A stretch of 64,000 nucleotides of DNA from Bradyrhizobium algeriense (GTDB lineage: Bacteria > Pseudomonadota > Alphaproteobacteria > Rhizobiales > Xanthobacteraceae): contig NZ_JAZHRV010000001.1 of assembly GCF_036924595.1 (NCBI RefSeq), positions 5,208,001 to 5,272,000 on the forward strand. The letters are read 5' to 3'. A program made the translations under genes and the position numbers. This document shows positions 52,681 through 60,950 of the stretch, piece after piece (position 1 is the stretch's first letter; the number at the start of each line of letters is the position of its first letter). The notes beneath the pieces are model-generated. The model had not been told where the DNA came from and made no database searches. It saw only the letters and a program-made list of their open reading frames with translations.

Positions 52681-52761
52681 GTCATTCCGGGGCGTGCGAA
52701 GCACGAACCCGGAATCTCGAGATTCCGGATATTGGTCCTTGCGGACCATTCCGGAATGACG
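52681..52761. repeat. Palindromic intergenic repeat, family F copy 3
   Basis: GTCATTCCGG (52681-52690) pairs with CCGGAATGAC (52751-52760), and the inner CCGGAATCTCGAGATTCCGG is a perfect 20-bp palindrome. Located just after the ribB stop. Confidence 0.85.
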
Positions 52762-52765
52762 ATGT

Positions 52766-53842
52766 CTATTCCTCCAACTTTTCGCTGGAGACGATCTCGA
52801 TGCCGAAACCGGACAGTCCCTTGTAGTCGTGCACGGACGACGTGAGGTTGACGATCGAGGTGATACCGAGATCACGCAGGATCTGCGCGCCGACGCCGAC
52901 TTCACGCCATTGCCGATGGCGATCGGCTTCCGCCGTTTTCTGTTCGCCGACGGGCTCGACGGGAACTCCCGCCGCGCCGTCGCGCAGATAGACCAGCACG
53001 CCGCGCCCCGCCCGCTTGAAATGGTCCAGCACGATCTGCATGCGCGCGGGGCCGGCGAAGATGTCCTTGACGATGTTAGGCTTGTGCAATCGCGTCAGCA
53101 CGTTCTTGCCGTCGCCGATGCCGTTATAGACGAACGCGGCATGTGCAATCTCGTCGAACGGAGAGCGGTAGGCGAAGCCTTGCAGCGGACCGATCGGACT
53201 GTCGACGGTGAATGTTGCGACCCGCTCGATCAGCTTCTCGCGCGCCTGGCGGTAGGCGATCATGTCAGCGATCGTGACGTGCTTGAGCTTGTGGGTGGCG
53301 GCGAAGCGCGCGACCTGCTCGCCCTTCATTACGGTGCCGTCGTCGTTCATCAATTCAGAGATGACGCCGACCGGCGGCAGGCCGGAAAGCTTGCAGAGAT
53401 CGACGGCCGCCTCGGTATGGCCCGAGCGCAACAGCACGCCGCCGTCGCGGGCGATCAGCGGGAAGATGTGGCCGGGCCGGGCAAAGTCGTTGGCGCCGGC
53501 GTTGGGATTGGCGAGCGCGCGGCAGCAGGAGGCGCGCTCATCCGCCGAAATGCCGGTACCGCCATCGGGCTTGTAGTCGATCGAGACCGTGAAGGCGGTG
53601 GTGTGGTTGGACTCGTTGTGCGCCACCATCGGATCGAGCCGCAGCCTGCGGGCGTCGTCGGTGGTGATCGGCGCGCAGACGATGCCGGAGGTGTGGCGGA
53701 TGATGAACGCCATCTTCTCCGCGGTGCAGAGCGAGGCGGCGACGATCAGATCGCCCTCGCCCTCCCGATCGTCATCGTCGGTGACGACGACGAGTTCACC
53801 CTTGGCAAAGGCTTGCAGAACTTCCTGGATGGTATCGGCCAT
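52766..53842 (-). CDS. ribB: 3,4-dihydroxy-2-butanone 4-phosphate synthase with degenerate GTP cyclohydrolase II half
   Basis: A 358-aa RibBA-type fusion. The N-terminal RibB domain (1-200) is complete: TDDDDREGEGDLIVAA at about 22-37 (acidic Mg loop) and NPNAGANDFARPGHIFPLIA plus LLRSGHTEAAVDL at about 116-150. It converts ribulose 5-phosphate to the four-carbon precursor of riboflavin. The C-terminal part has the GCHII layout (ARMQIVLDHFKRAGRGVLVY) but lacks the three zinc cysteines and the usual DCG loop, so GTP cleavage is not expected; another RibA must exist. This degenerate fusion is common in alphaproteobacteria. A group II intron lies 129 bp upstream. Confidence 0.9.
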   Translation of the reverse strand: MADTIQEVLQAFAKGELVVVTDDDDREGEGDLIVAASLCTAEKMAFIIRHTSGIVCAPITTDDARRLRLDPMVAHNESNHTTAFTVSIDYKPDGGTGISADERASCCRALANPNAGANDFARPGHIFPLIARDGGVLLRSGHTEAAVDLCKLSGLPPVGVISELMNDDGTVMKGEQVARFAATHKLKHVTIADMIAYRQAREKLIERVATFTVDSPIGPLQGFAYRSPFDEIAHAAFVYNGIGDGKNVLTRLHKPNIVKDIFAGPARMQIVLDHFKRAGRGVLVYLRDGAAGVPVEPVGEQKTAEADRHRQWREVGVGAQILRDLGITSIVNLTSSVHDYKGLSGFGIEIVSSEKLEE

Positions 53843-53970
53843 TTTCTCAAAATCTCGCTATCTTCAGCCAGTGCATTAGCCGGACTTAATGGTCTGCGCC
53901 AGCATCAATACGCAGGGCAACGTCGCCCGCAGGCATACCAGGATGCCGGCCCGCAGCCCGGATGGAGCGA

Positions 53971-55898
53971 GTAGAGTCGAGGAGAGGCGCGGTGACTTGG
54001 GCCATTCGGCAACGTCCCGTTTCCTCTCCCCGCTCATCAAACCGGACGTGCCGATTTCCGGCATCCGGCTTTCCGACTGGTTTCATCACATGGCACGCGG
54101 CAGAGACCAAGATGCACGCGGCGGAGCCGCAGCACGCCGACGGTCCCGAAGACATGGTCAGCGGGGAACCTTCGTGTGCCGCGTCCTTGCACCTTGCACC
54201 TTCTTCGCAGGAAGTGTCGCACGCGATCATAGACGTGATTGTCGACCGCCCGGTAGGCCATCAGCCGCGTGCCGTAGCTGAAGTAACTCGACCAGCCGCG
54301 CAGAAGTCGGTTCAGTTGGTCGCGCACCTCAGGCCACGGGTCTTTGTTGCCGGAGACCAGAAGCCCATCGATTTTGCCTTTGAGCCTCTGGACGCTCTTC
54401 CTGGATGGGCTCGCGCTCAGGTATCGGCGACCCGTCTTGCGGTGGTACTCGGGCCCAAACGTGTAGCCAAGGAAGTCGAAGCATTCCTTGCGGGCATCCT
54501 TCAACGTGGTCTTGGCCCCGTTGAGCGTCAGCCCGAGCCTTGTCATCACCTGCGTCGTCCACGCCAAGGCCTCAGCCGCATGTCCGCGACTGAGAATGAC
54601 GAAGTCGTCGGCATAAGAGACGACATCTGCGCAGAATGCCTCGCCGCGTCCGGTCATCCGCCAATGCTTCAGGAAGCGGTTCATGTACAGGTTGGCAAGC
54701 ATCGGACTTGCGACCCCGCCTTGCGGCGTGCCTCGCGTGTTGCGCTTGCCTCCCGTCATGCGCCGCTTGCCTTCACCACCCCCACCCGTCTCCTCGATCG
54801 GCGCCTTCAACCACATCTTGATCAGCCAAAGCACATGCCGATCGACGATGCGACGCGCCACCGACTTGAGAAGCTCCGAATGCGGGATCGTGTCGAAGTA
54901 CTTCGATAGATCGGCGTCAACCACGTCGGTGTAGCCCCGGCCCAGCAGCCGGTGCACTTCCTTGACAGGGTCCGTTCCACCACGACCGGGCCGATAGCCA
55001 TAAGCGCTCTCTTCCAGGTCCGCTTCAAAGATCGGCTCCAGCACCAACTTCGCGGCGGTCTGAGCCATCCGATCCCGGATCGTCGGGATGCCGAGCGGGC
55101 GTTCGCCGCCCCCCGGCTTCGGGATCGTCACACGCCGCACCGGTGCCGGCCGGTACGTCCTCGTGGTCAGTTCCTGTCTCAGGCCCGCCAGCCATTCTTC
55201 CTCGCCCGCCGCCGCAATCGCCGCGAAGCTCTCTCCGTCCACTCCCGGCGCTCCCGCATTGGCGCGGGCCAGCGCATAGGCGTGGCGCAGAATGTCTTCC
55301 CGACAGATCTTGTCGTAGAGCAGGTAGAAACGAAAGGCGGGCTCTGCCTTCGCCTTGCAATACAGCTTCCTCTGAAGGCTCCTGATCTTTACCGGTGTTT
55401 CAAGGCTCATCGCCAATCACCCGATCCTCGCCCTCTTCGTCAGCGCACCAGAAGTCAGGGTCCTTCCCTCCACCGGAGTTACCCGGCTTCACCGGTACTA
55501 CGTCCCTGTCCGACTCCCGTCAGGGCCGCCGCCTTGAAGCGACGTTGAGGCCGCTACCCTCGCCACGACGGGTCTCCCCCGTTGCCCGCATCACCTTTCC
55601 AGCGTGCCGTGCCCATTACCCCGGCGGATCGGACGGGTGCGCGCGTCGATTGCTTCCCCATCCGTGCGGCCTTCCCCGTTACGCTGGCGGGTCGGCATCC
55701 GCATCTTCACTTTCGAGGCCTGCTCAGGCTTCACTCACATTACGGCCCATTGGATCGCTCAGCCGCCCAAGGCGACCTTTGTCACGAGGCTTCAAATCGG
55801 CCAGTTACCCAACCGACCTGCTCGTCAGCTACCAGACTATCGACAATTATCTGGGTGGATTCCTCCTCCACTGGTGACACGCGCCCTTCGGGGCACAC
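53971..55898 (-). mobile_element. Group II intron, complete
   Basis: Boundaries come from sequence. The 5' end (right) begins GTGTGCCCCG (first base at 55898), matching the GUGYG start of group II introns. The 3' end (left) is CGACTCTAC at 53971, ending in the AY dinucleotide. A domain V hairpin AGCCGGATGC ... GCACGTCCGGTT lies at 54039-54072, and a domain VI-like stem spans 53980-54030. Domains I-III would occupy about 55420-55898, and the maturase frame fills domain IV. Total 1,928 bp. The flanks ...CCGGATTGCGCT and TCGCTCCATCCGGGC... rejoin to a palindromic repeat of the family C type, so the insertion was precise and into an intergenic repeat. Confidence 0.85.
54037..55410 (-). CDS. ltrA: Group II intron reverse transcriptase/maturase
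   Basis: A 457-aa protein from MSLETPVKIRSLQRKLYCKA (start at 55410; 55416 adds two residues). The RT fingers and palm contain GVDGESFAAIAAAGEEEWLA, IPKPGGGERPLGIPTIRDRM at about 100, DVVDADLSKYFDTIPHSELL at about 165 (motif A), GTPQGGVASPMLANLYMNRF at about 234, and the catalytic YADD in VVSYADDFVILS at about 268. A maturase X-type domain follows with RRYLSASPSRKSVQRLKGKI. No C-terminal HNH endonuclease is visible. It assists splicing and retrohoming. The frame reads through domain V and stops at its last base. Confidence 0.92.
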   Translation of the reverse strand: MSLETPVKIRSLQRKLYCKAKAEPAFRFYLLYDKICREDILRHAYALARANAGAPGVDGESFAAIAAAGEEEWLAGLRQELTTRTYRPAPVRRVTIPKPGGGERPLGIPTIRDRMAQTAAKLVLEPIFEADLEESAYGYRPGRGGTDPVKEVHRLLGRGYTDVVDADLSKYFDTIPHSELLKSVARRIVDRHVLWLIKMWLKAPIEETGGGGEGKRRMTGGKRNTRGTPQGGVASPMLANLYMNRFLKHWRMTGRGEAFCADVVSYADDFVILSRGHAAEALAWTTQVMTRLGLTLNGAKTTLKDARKECFDFLGYTFGPEYHRKTGRRYLSASPSRKSVQRLKGKIDGLLVSGNKDPWPEVRDQLNRLLRGWSSYFSYGTRLMAYRAVDNHVYDRVRHFLRRRCKVQGRGTRRFPADHVFGTVGVLRLRRVHLGLCRVPCDETSRKAGCRKSARPV

Positions 55899-55934
55899 AG
55901 CGCAATCCGGGGAAGTCGAGCCGTTTGCCAGAGT

Positions 55935-56000
55935 CCCGGATTGCGCGGAGCCTGTCATCGGGCGCGCATTCGCGCGACCCGTTGGCTCCATCCGGGCTAC
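55935..56000. repeat. GGAGCCTGTCATC-type nested element, copy 2
   Basis: CCCGGATTGCG, then the core CGGAGCCTGTCATCGGGCGC and GCATTCGCGCGACCCGTTGG, then CTCCATCCGGGCTAC. The outer halves CCCGGATTGC and CTCCATCCGGGCTAC form the family C palindrome, so the core looks inserted into it. Confidence 0.8.
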
Positions 56001-56020
56001 GCGCGCTACAGCTCCCATTG

Positions 56021-57748
56021 CTACGGCAGCACTTCTCGGCGCTCGCTGAGCAGCACGTCGGTCTCGGCGCGCTTGTCTTCCAGCAGCCCGGCCTGGGCCG
56101 CCTCGATGACTTTATAGAGCTCGTCAGCGTCGCTGAGCCTGGTCACGGTCACGTAATCGGCGCCCGCTTCGTAAAGATCGTTGACGTTGGCCAGGATCTC
56201 CGCGGTCGCGACGATCTTGGCGGTCGGGTTCAGCGAGCGGACATGCCGGACCAGCTTTTCATTGTCGGCGCCCTTCAACAGCGAGTCCGGGATGCTGAGG
56301 ATGATCAGCTCCGACTTGCCGACGCCCGCATGCACCAGTGTATCCACATTGCTGATGTCGCCATAAACCACGTGCATGCCGCGGTCCGTCAGGGTCCGGA
56401 ACACCAGCGGATTGAAATCGATCACCGTGATCTGCTCGAGCACCGCCGGACTGCGGCGCTCGATCTCGCTCAACAGCGCGCTGGCGGCGCGAAAGAAGCC
56501 AAGGATGACGATCCGGCGCGCCTCCTCGTGCCCGCCCTCATGGCCGGCGTCGGCCTCATGCTTGTGATCGAGATCGCGCAAACCGATCCGCTTCAGGGGG
56601 CCAATGAGGCCGCGCGTGACCTGGTCGCTGCGGCCCATGACGAAGGTGCTCAACACCGCCAGCACCACGAAGGCGAACGACGCTGCGCTCGCGGTCTCGG
56701 TGCTGATATGGTGCGCCGCAACGCCGGTCTGGATCACGACAAGCGAGAACTCCGAGATCTGCGCCAGGTTGATCGCCGGCAACAGGCTCGCCCGCAGGCC
56801 CTGTTTCATCAGATAGAGCGGCGCGAACGTTGTCACCACGCGGCTGACGACCGTGAAAGCGGCAATCATCAGCGCCAGCCCGATCACCGATGCCCCGGGG
56901 ATCGGGATCGTCATGCCGAGCGAGACGAAGAACAGTGTGATGAAGAAGTCGCGCAGCGTGGTCACCTTGGCGGTAACGTCGAGCGCATAGGGGAACGTCG
57001 ACAGCGAGACGCCCGCCACCAGCGAGCCCATCTCGCGCGACAGATGCAGTTTTTCGGCGATCTCGCCGATCAGAAAGCACCAGGCCAGCGCCCCGAGCAG
57101 GACCAGTTCCGGCCGGCGCGCGATCTGGTGAAACAGCCGCGGCAGCACGTAGCGGCTGAGCACCAAAGCGGTCGCTACCAGCACGCCGACGCGGGCGATC
57201 GACAACAGGATCACGCTGACCTGCAGATTGCCGAGACTCGGCTGCACGGCGAGAAACAGGATCGCAAAAATGTCCTGCAGCACCAGCACGCCGAGCGTGA
57301 TCCGCCCCGGCAGCGTGTCGAGTTCGCGCTTCTCGTACAGCACCTTGACGATGATGACCGTGCTCGACAGCGCGCAGGCGATGCAGAGATAGAGCGCGTC
57401 GAAATGGCCATTGGCCATCGACAGCCCGATCCCGACAAAGAACAATATCCCGAGCAGGACGCCGCCGATCAGTTGCCCGCCGGCGGCGAACAGAATGACC
57501 TTGCCGGCGCGCACGATCTTCTTCAGGTCGATTTCCAGCCCGATCATGAACAGCATGAAGATCAGGCCGAGCTCGGAGATGACGGTGATCGATTCCTGGG
57601 ACTTGACCCAGCCCATGCCGAATGGACCAATGAGGAACCCGGCGATAAGGTATGCCAGGATCAGCGGCTGCCGGGAAAAATGCGCCGACAGGCCGAGCAC
57701 CCAGGCGAACAGGATACATAAGGTGATATCGCGAATAAGTTCGTGCAT
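56021..57748 (-). CDS. KefB/CPA2-family cation:proton antiporter with RCK domain
   Basis: A 575-aa membrane protein from MHELIRDITLCILFAWVLGL. About 12-13 helices to residue 395 form the CPA2 exchanger, with FMLFMIGLEIDLKKIVRAGK at about 65, ALSSTVIIVKVL at about 127 and LVLQDIFAILFLAV at about 155 (the QD ion-binding pair). A cytoplasmic linker and an RCK/TrkA-N domain at about 420-540 follow (ARRIVILGFFRAASALLSEI). In that domain the GxGxxG loop reads GFFRAAS, so NAD binding may be weakened. It exports K+ or Na+ in exchange for H+. It is upstream of the intron on the same strand. Confidence 0.9.
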   Translation of the reverse strand: MHELIRDITLCILFAWVLGLSAHFSRQPLILAYLIAGFLIGPFGMGWVKSQESITVISELGLIFMLFMIGLEIDLKKIVRAGKVILFAAGGQLIGGVLLGILFFVGIGLSMANGHFDALYLCIACALSSTVIIVKVLYEKRELDTLPGRITLGVLVLQDIFAILFLAVQPSLGNLQVSVILLSIARVGVLVATALVLSRYVLPRLFHQIARRPELVLLGALAWCFLIGEIAEKLHLSREMGSLVAGVSLSTFPYALDVTAKVTTLRDFFITLFFVSLGMTIPIPGASVIGLALMIAAFTVVSRVVTTFAPLYLMKQGLRASLLPAINLAQISEFSLVVIQTGVAAHHISTETASAASFAFVVLAVLSTFVMGRSDQVTRGLIGPLKRIGLRDLDHKHEADAGHEGGHEEARRIVILGFFRAASALLSEIERRSPAVLEQITVIDFNPLVFRTLTDRGMHVVYGDISNVDTLVHAGVGKSELIILSIPDSLLKGADNEKLVRHVRSLNPTAKIVATAEILANVNDLYEAGADYVTVTRLSDADELYKVIEAAQAGLLEDKRAETDVLLSERREVLP

Positions 57749-57806
57749 AGGTCCGATCTTGCCCCTACCCCAACCTAGAGGTCCCGGCGCGGGGGTCAAA
57801 CAAGCA

Positions 57807-58343
57807 ATGTGTCACAGCCATGGAATGGAGGCTTTTCTCGCGATTCTGGCCGTACTGTCGATACTCTATTCCACGGTCGCGGGCGCGCAGACCGGCGCGA
57901 TCGAACAGAACTTCGCCGCCTCGCTCACCGCGGTGCCTGCGGAAGGCCTCGCCGTCACAGGCGCATTCTACGTGCCGGTCTATTCCAGCGTCTCGATGAG
58001 CCAGGGCAAGCTGCGGGCGGATTTTTCGGTCACGCTCAGCGTCCACAACGCTTCCGAAACCCGCCCGCTGGTGCTGAAGCGGATCGCCTATTTCGACACA
58101 TCAGGCAAGATCGTGGAGAGCTACCTCAAGTCGCCGGTTGCGCTAAAACCGTTCGCAACTGTCGAAGTCTTCATCGCCGCGAATGACGTGCGCGGCGGAA
58201 CGGGAGCCAATTTCGTGGTCGACTGGGCGGCCACAGGAGAAATCGCCGAGCCCACGGTCGAGGCGCTGATGGTCGGCGGCGTCGGCGCCGGGCATTATGC
58301 CTTCATCAGCCAGGGGCGGCCGATCAAGGTGGTCAAGAATTAG
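57807..58343 (+). CDS. DUF3124 family exported protein
   Basis: A 178-aa protein. MCHSHGMEAFLAILAVLSIL leads a signal peptide with cleavage near AGAQT (about 28); 57825 is an alternative start six codons down. The mature domain AVTGAFYVPVYSSVSMSQGK and FSVTLSVHNASETRPLVLKR, then EVFIAANDVRGGTGANFVVD, fits the DUF3124 family, a beta-sandwich of about 130 residues with unknown role in the periplasm. Divergent from the antiporter gene, with a 58-bp gap, so promoters overlap. Confidence 0.82.
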   Translation: MCHSHGMEAFLAILAVLSILYSTVAGAQTGAIEQNFAASLTAVPAEGLAVTGAFYVPVYSSVSMSQGKLRADFSVTLSVHNASETRPLVLKRIAYFDTSGKIVESYLKSPVALKPFATVEVFIAANDVRGGTGANFVVDWAATGEIAEPTVEALMVGGVGAGHYAFISQGRPIKVVKN

Positions 58344-58430
58344 CCCTGTCAAGAAACAAGCCTGCAAGAACTAGCCTGCAAGAAGGCTCCACAGCCTTCT
58401 CAACGAAAAACAAAACGGGAGTGAACATCC

Positions 58431-59672
58431 ATGTCTGCCGCAACCCCCTTCGATTTCGCGCCATTGCTGCCCGCCGGATTGCCGGCCCCGGCCGCGCGGT
58501 GGACGGGCCTTGCCAAATACAGTTTCGTCGGCGGCAACAACGATCCCGACCAGGTTCCGGTCGACGGCCTGATCGAGGCTGTCAGTGCCGTGCTGAGGCG
58601 CGAGGGCAAGACGCTCGCGACCTACGGCCTCGCCAGCGGCCCGCAGGGATATCGTCCCCTGCGCGAATTCCTCACGACGAAACTCAAGCGCGACGCCGGC
58701 ATCGCCTGCGCCGCCGACGACATCATGATCGTCTCGGGTTCGCTGCAGGCGCTCGATCTCGTCAACCAGACCCTGCTGGCGCGCGGCGACACCGTGCTGG
58801 TCGAGCAGGAGACCTATCAGGGCGCACTGACCCGGCTGACGCGACTCGGCGTCAAGGCGGTCGGCATTCCCCTTGACGATCAGGGCATGCGGATGGACGC
58901 GCTGGCGACAGCCCTCGCCGACCACAAGAGCCGCGGCATCACGCCGAAATACATCTACACCATCCCGACCGTGCAGAATCCGACCGGATCGATCATGCCG
59001 GAATCCCGGCGCGTGGGGATGCTAAAGCTGTCGCAAGAATACGGCGTGCCGATCTTCGAGGACGATTGCTATGCCGACCTGATCTGGAACGGCGAGCGGC
59101 CGCCCGCGATCTACGCGATGAGCGGGCACGGCGGCGTCATCCACATCGGCTCGTTCTCGAAATCGATTGCGCCGGCCCTGCGCGTTGGCTTCATCGTCGC
59201 GCCCTGGGAAATGATGTCGCGAATGCTGGCATTGAAGACCGATGCCGGAAGCGGCGCACTGGAACAGATGGTGCTGGCGGAATATTGCGCGCCGCATTTT
59301 TCCACCCATGTGCCAAAACTGACGCGCGGCCTGCGCGCCAAGCTCGACACGCTGATGGAAGCGCTCAACGAGCAGTTCGGCACCGCGGCCGAATTCGAAG
59401 CGCCCGAGGGCGGCATCTTCCTGTGGGTGAAGCTGCCCGACAATGTCGACACGCTAAAACTCTATCAGGCCGCACTCGCCGCCGGCGTCGCGATCAATCC
59501 CGGACCGGAATGGTCGACCGACAAGGCCTATGCCGGCAGCCGGCTGCGGCTGTGCTTCGCCAGCCCATCGCGCGAACAGATCCGCGAGGGCGTCGCCCTG
59601 CTCGCCGAAGTCTGCCGCAAGGAATTTGGCGTGCCGGCGCGGATTGCCAACGTGGAGCGCAAACGCGGCTAG
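58431..59672 (+). CDS. PLP-dependent aminotransferase, MocR/2-aminoadipate type
   Basis: A 413-aa fold-type I enzyme. ATYGLASGPQGYRPLREFLT at about 64-83 (PLP phosphate), TIPTVQNPTGSIMPESRR at about 183, EDDCYADLIWNG at about 204 with the Asp that holds the pyridine nitrogen, and IGSFSKSIAPALRVGF with the Schiff-base Lys at about 244. The protein lacks the GntR DNA-binding domain of MocR regulators and is closest in layout to 2-aminoadipate/LysN or kynurenine-type aminotransferases. The substrate is probably an aromatic or long-chain amino acid. A GGGAG ribosome site lies before 58431. Confidence 0.9.
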   Translation: MSAATPFDFAPLLPAGLPAPAARWTGLAKYSFVGGNNDPDQVPVDGLIEAVSAVLRREGKTLATYGLASGPQGYRPLREFLTTKLKRDAGIACAADDIMIVSGSLQALDLVNQTLLARGDTVLVEQETYQGALTRLTRLGVKAVGIPLDDQGMRMDALATALADHKSRGITPKYIYTIPTVQNPTGSIMPESRRVGMLKLSQEYGVPIFEDDCYADLIWNGERPPAIYAMSGHGGVIHIGSFSKSIAPALRVGFIVAPWEMMSRMLALKTDAGSGALEQMVLAEYCAPHFSTHVPKLTRGLRAKLDTLMEALNEQFGTAAEFEAPEGGIFLWVKLPDNVDTLKLYQAALAAGVAINPGPEWSTDKAYAGSRLRLCFASPSREQIREGVALLAEVCRKEFGVPARIANVERKRG

Positions 59673-59693
59673 CTCCTTACTATGCCGCGCTAT

Positions 59694-59785
59694 GGATTGC
59701 TTCGCGGAGCCTGTCATCACTGTGCGAGCGCAATTGCGCTCGTCGCCGGGCGCGCATTCGCGCGACCCGTTGGCTCGCAATGACG
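59694..59785. repeat. GGAGCCTGTCATC-type nested element, copy 3, interrupted
   Basis: ATGGATTGCTT then CGCGGAGCCTGTCATC (59703-59718), a 29-bp insertion containing the perfect palindrome CGAGCGCAATTGCGCTCG (59725-59742), then GGGCGCGCATTCGCGCGACC and CGTTGGCTC (59748-59776), then GCAATGACGG. The outer halves are the 19799-19877 palindrome. A further related stretch (GACAAACGCGAAGCGTTTGC) continues to about 59870. Confidence 0.8.
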
Positions 59786-59903
59786 GGAGTGTGACTGCTT
59801 CAACGTCATTGCCTGCGACAAACGCGAAGCGTTTGCGCAAGGGAGCGTTAGCGACGAAGCAATCCAGCTTTTAGCTGCTACCGCCTCCGGCGCAGTACTT
59901 AAT

Positions 59904-60884
59904 TCATTCGCTCTTGATCCCGGCCTCGGCGATCAGCTTCCCCCATTTCGCGCTTTCGCTCTGGATGAATTTTGCAAAAGCCTCGGGCGAGGTGGGCGCG
60001 GGTTCGGCGCCGAGAACGCGGATTTTCTCGATCGCGGCGGGATCGCTCAATGCCTTCACGAAAGCCGCGTTCAACTTGCCGATGATTTCGGGCGGCGTGC
60101 CGGCGGGCGCGACGATCCCAAACCAGCCGACGGACTCGAATCCGCTCAGGCCCTGCTCGGCCAAGGTTGGCACATCGGGCAGGAAGGCGACGCGCTTGGC
60201 GGCGGAGACCCCGAGCGCCTTCAGCTTGCCGTCGCCAATCAATTGCTTGGATGCGGGAATGTCCAGCACCGCGAGCGGGACGTGGCCGGCGAGAACGTCC
60301 GTTGTCGCCGGCGCGGTGCCGCGATAGGCGATCAATTGGATTCCGACGCCGGCCTTCTGGTTGAATAAGGCCGAAGTCAGGTGCATCGCCGTGCCGTTGC
60401 CGCCATGACCGATCGACAGGCCCTGCGGTTGCGCCTTGGCCTTGGCGATGAGGTCTGCGACCGAGGCAATGGCCGACTGCTGCGAGGACACCAGCACGAA
60501 CGGGATTTCCGCTAGCATCGTCACCGGCGCCAGATCCTTGACCGGATCGAACGGCATCGCCGCACGATTGAGATGGGGATTGACGGTGAGCACGCCGGCC
60601 GCCGCGACGCCGAGCGTGTATCCGTCAGGCGCGGCCTGCGCCACGACCCCGATCCCGATATTGCCGCCCGCGCCCGCCCGGTTCTCGACGACGATCGGCT
60701 GGTTCAGGGATTCCGCGAGCGCCGGCTGCAGGGCGCGGATCACGATGTCGGCACTGCCGCCGGGTGGAAACGTCACGATGATCTTGATCGGTTGATCAGG
60801 ATATGCGTTTGCTGCTTCAATCGCTGACAGCGACAAAACAACAACAAGGGCATGGATCATGCCTCGCCGGATCGACGGAAACAT
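59904..60884 (-). CDS. Bug/TctC-type tripartite tricarboxylate transporter binding protein
   Basis: A 326-aa exported protein. MFPSIRRGMIHALVVVLSLS with cleavage near ANAYP (about 28) is the signal. The Bug family core is visible: PIKIIVTFPPGGSADIVIRA at about 32-51, VENRAGAGGNIGIGVVAQAA at about 71 and GYTLGVAAAGVLTVNPHL. It captures a carboxylate such as a tricarboxylate or aromatic acid in the periplasm for a TctAB permease. No tctA/tctB is in this window; orphan Bug proteins are numerous in this group. Divergent from the FAD monooxygenase gene. Confidence 0.92.
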   Translation of the reverse strand: MFPSIRRGMIHALVVVLSLSAIEAANAYPDQPIKIIVTFPPGGSADIVIRALQPALAESLNQPIVVENRAGAGGNIGIGVVAQAAPDGYTLGVAAAGVLTVNPHLNRAAMPFDPVKDLAPVTMLAEIPFVLVSSQQSAIASVADLIAKAKAQPQGLSIGHGGNGTAMHLTSALFNQKAGVGIQLIAYRGTAPATTDVLAGHVPLAVLDIPASKQLIGDGKLKALGVSAAKRVAFLPDVPTLAEQGLSGFESVGWFGIVAPAGTPPEIIGKLNAAFVKALSDPAAIEKIRVLGAEPAPTSPEAFAKFIQSESAKWGKLIAEAGIKSE

Positions 60885-60950
60885 TCAGGGTCCCCCGATG
60901 ATCTCTGTGGCATTTAGTTTATGCATGATCGTCCAGGGGCAGCAAGCGAC

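Noticed and set aside
53843..53970. Possible FMN riboswitch in front of ribB
   Set aside because: The RFN conserved blocks are not present in the leader, and the intron lies directly upstream.
55604..57721. A 705-codon plus-strand frame across the intron end and the antiporter gene
   Set aside because: It spans repeat DNA and the antisense of a clear antiporter and is rich in Arg/Gln/His, the mark of reverse-strand reading.
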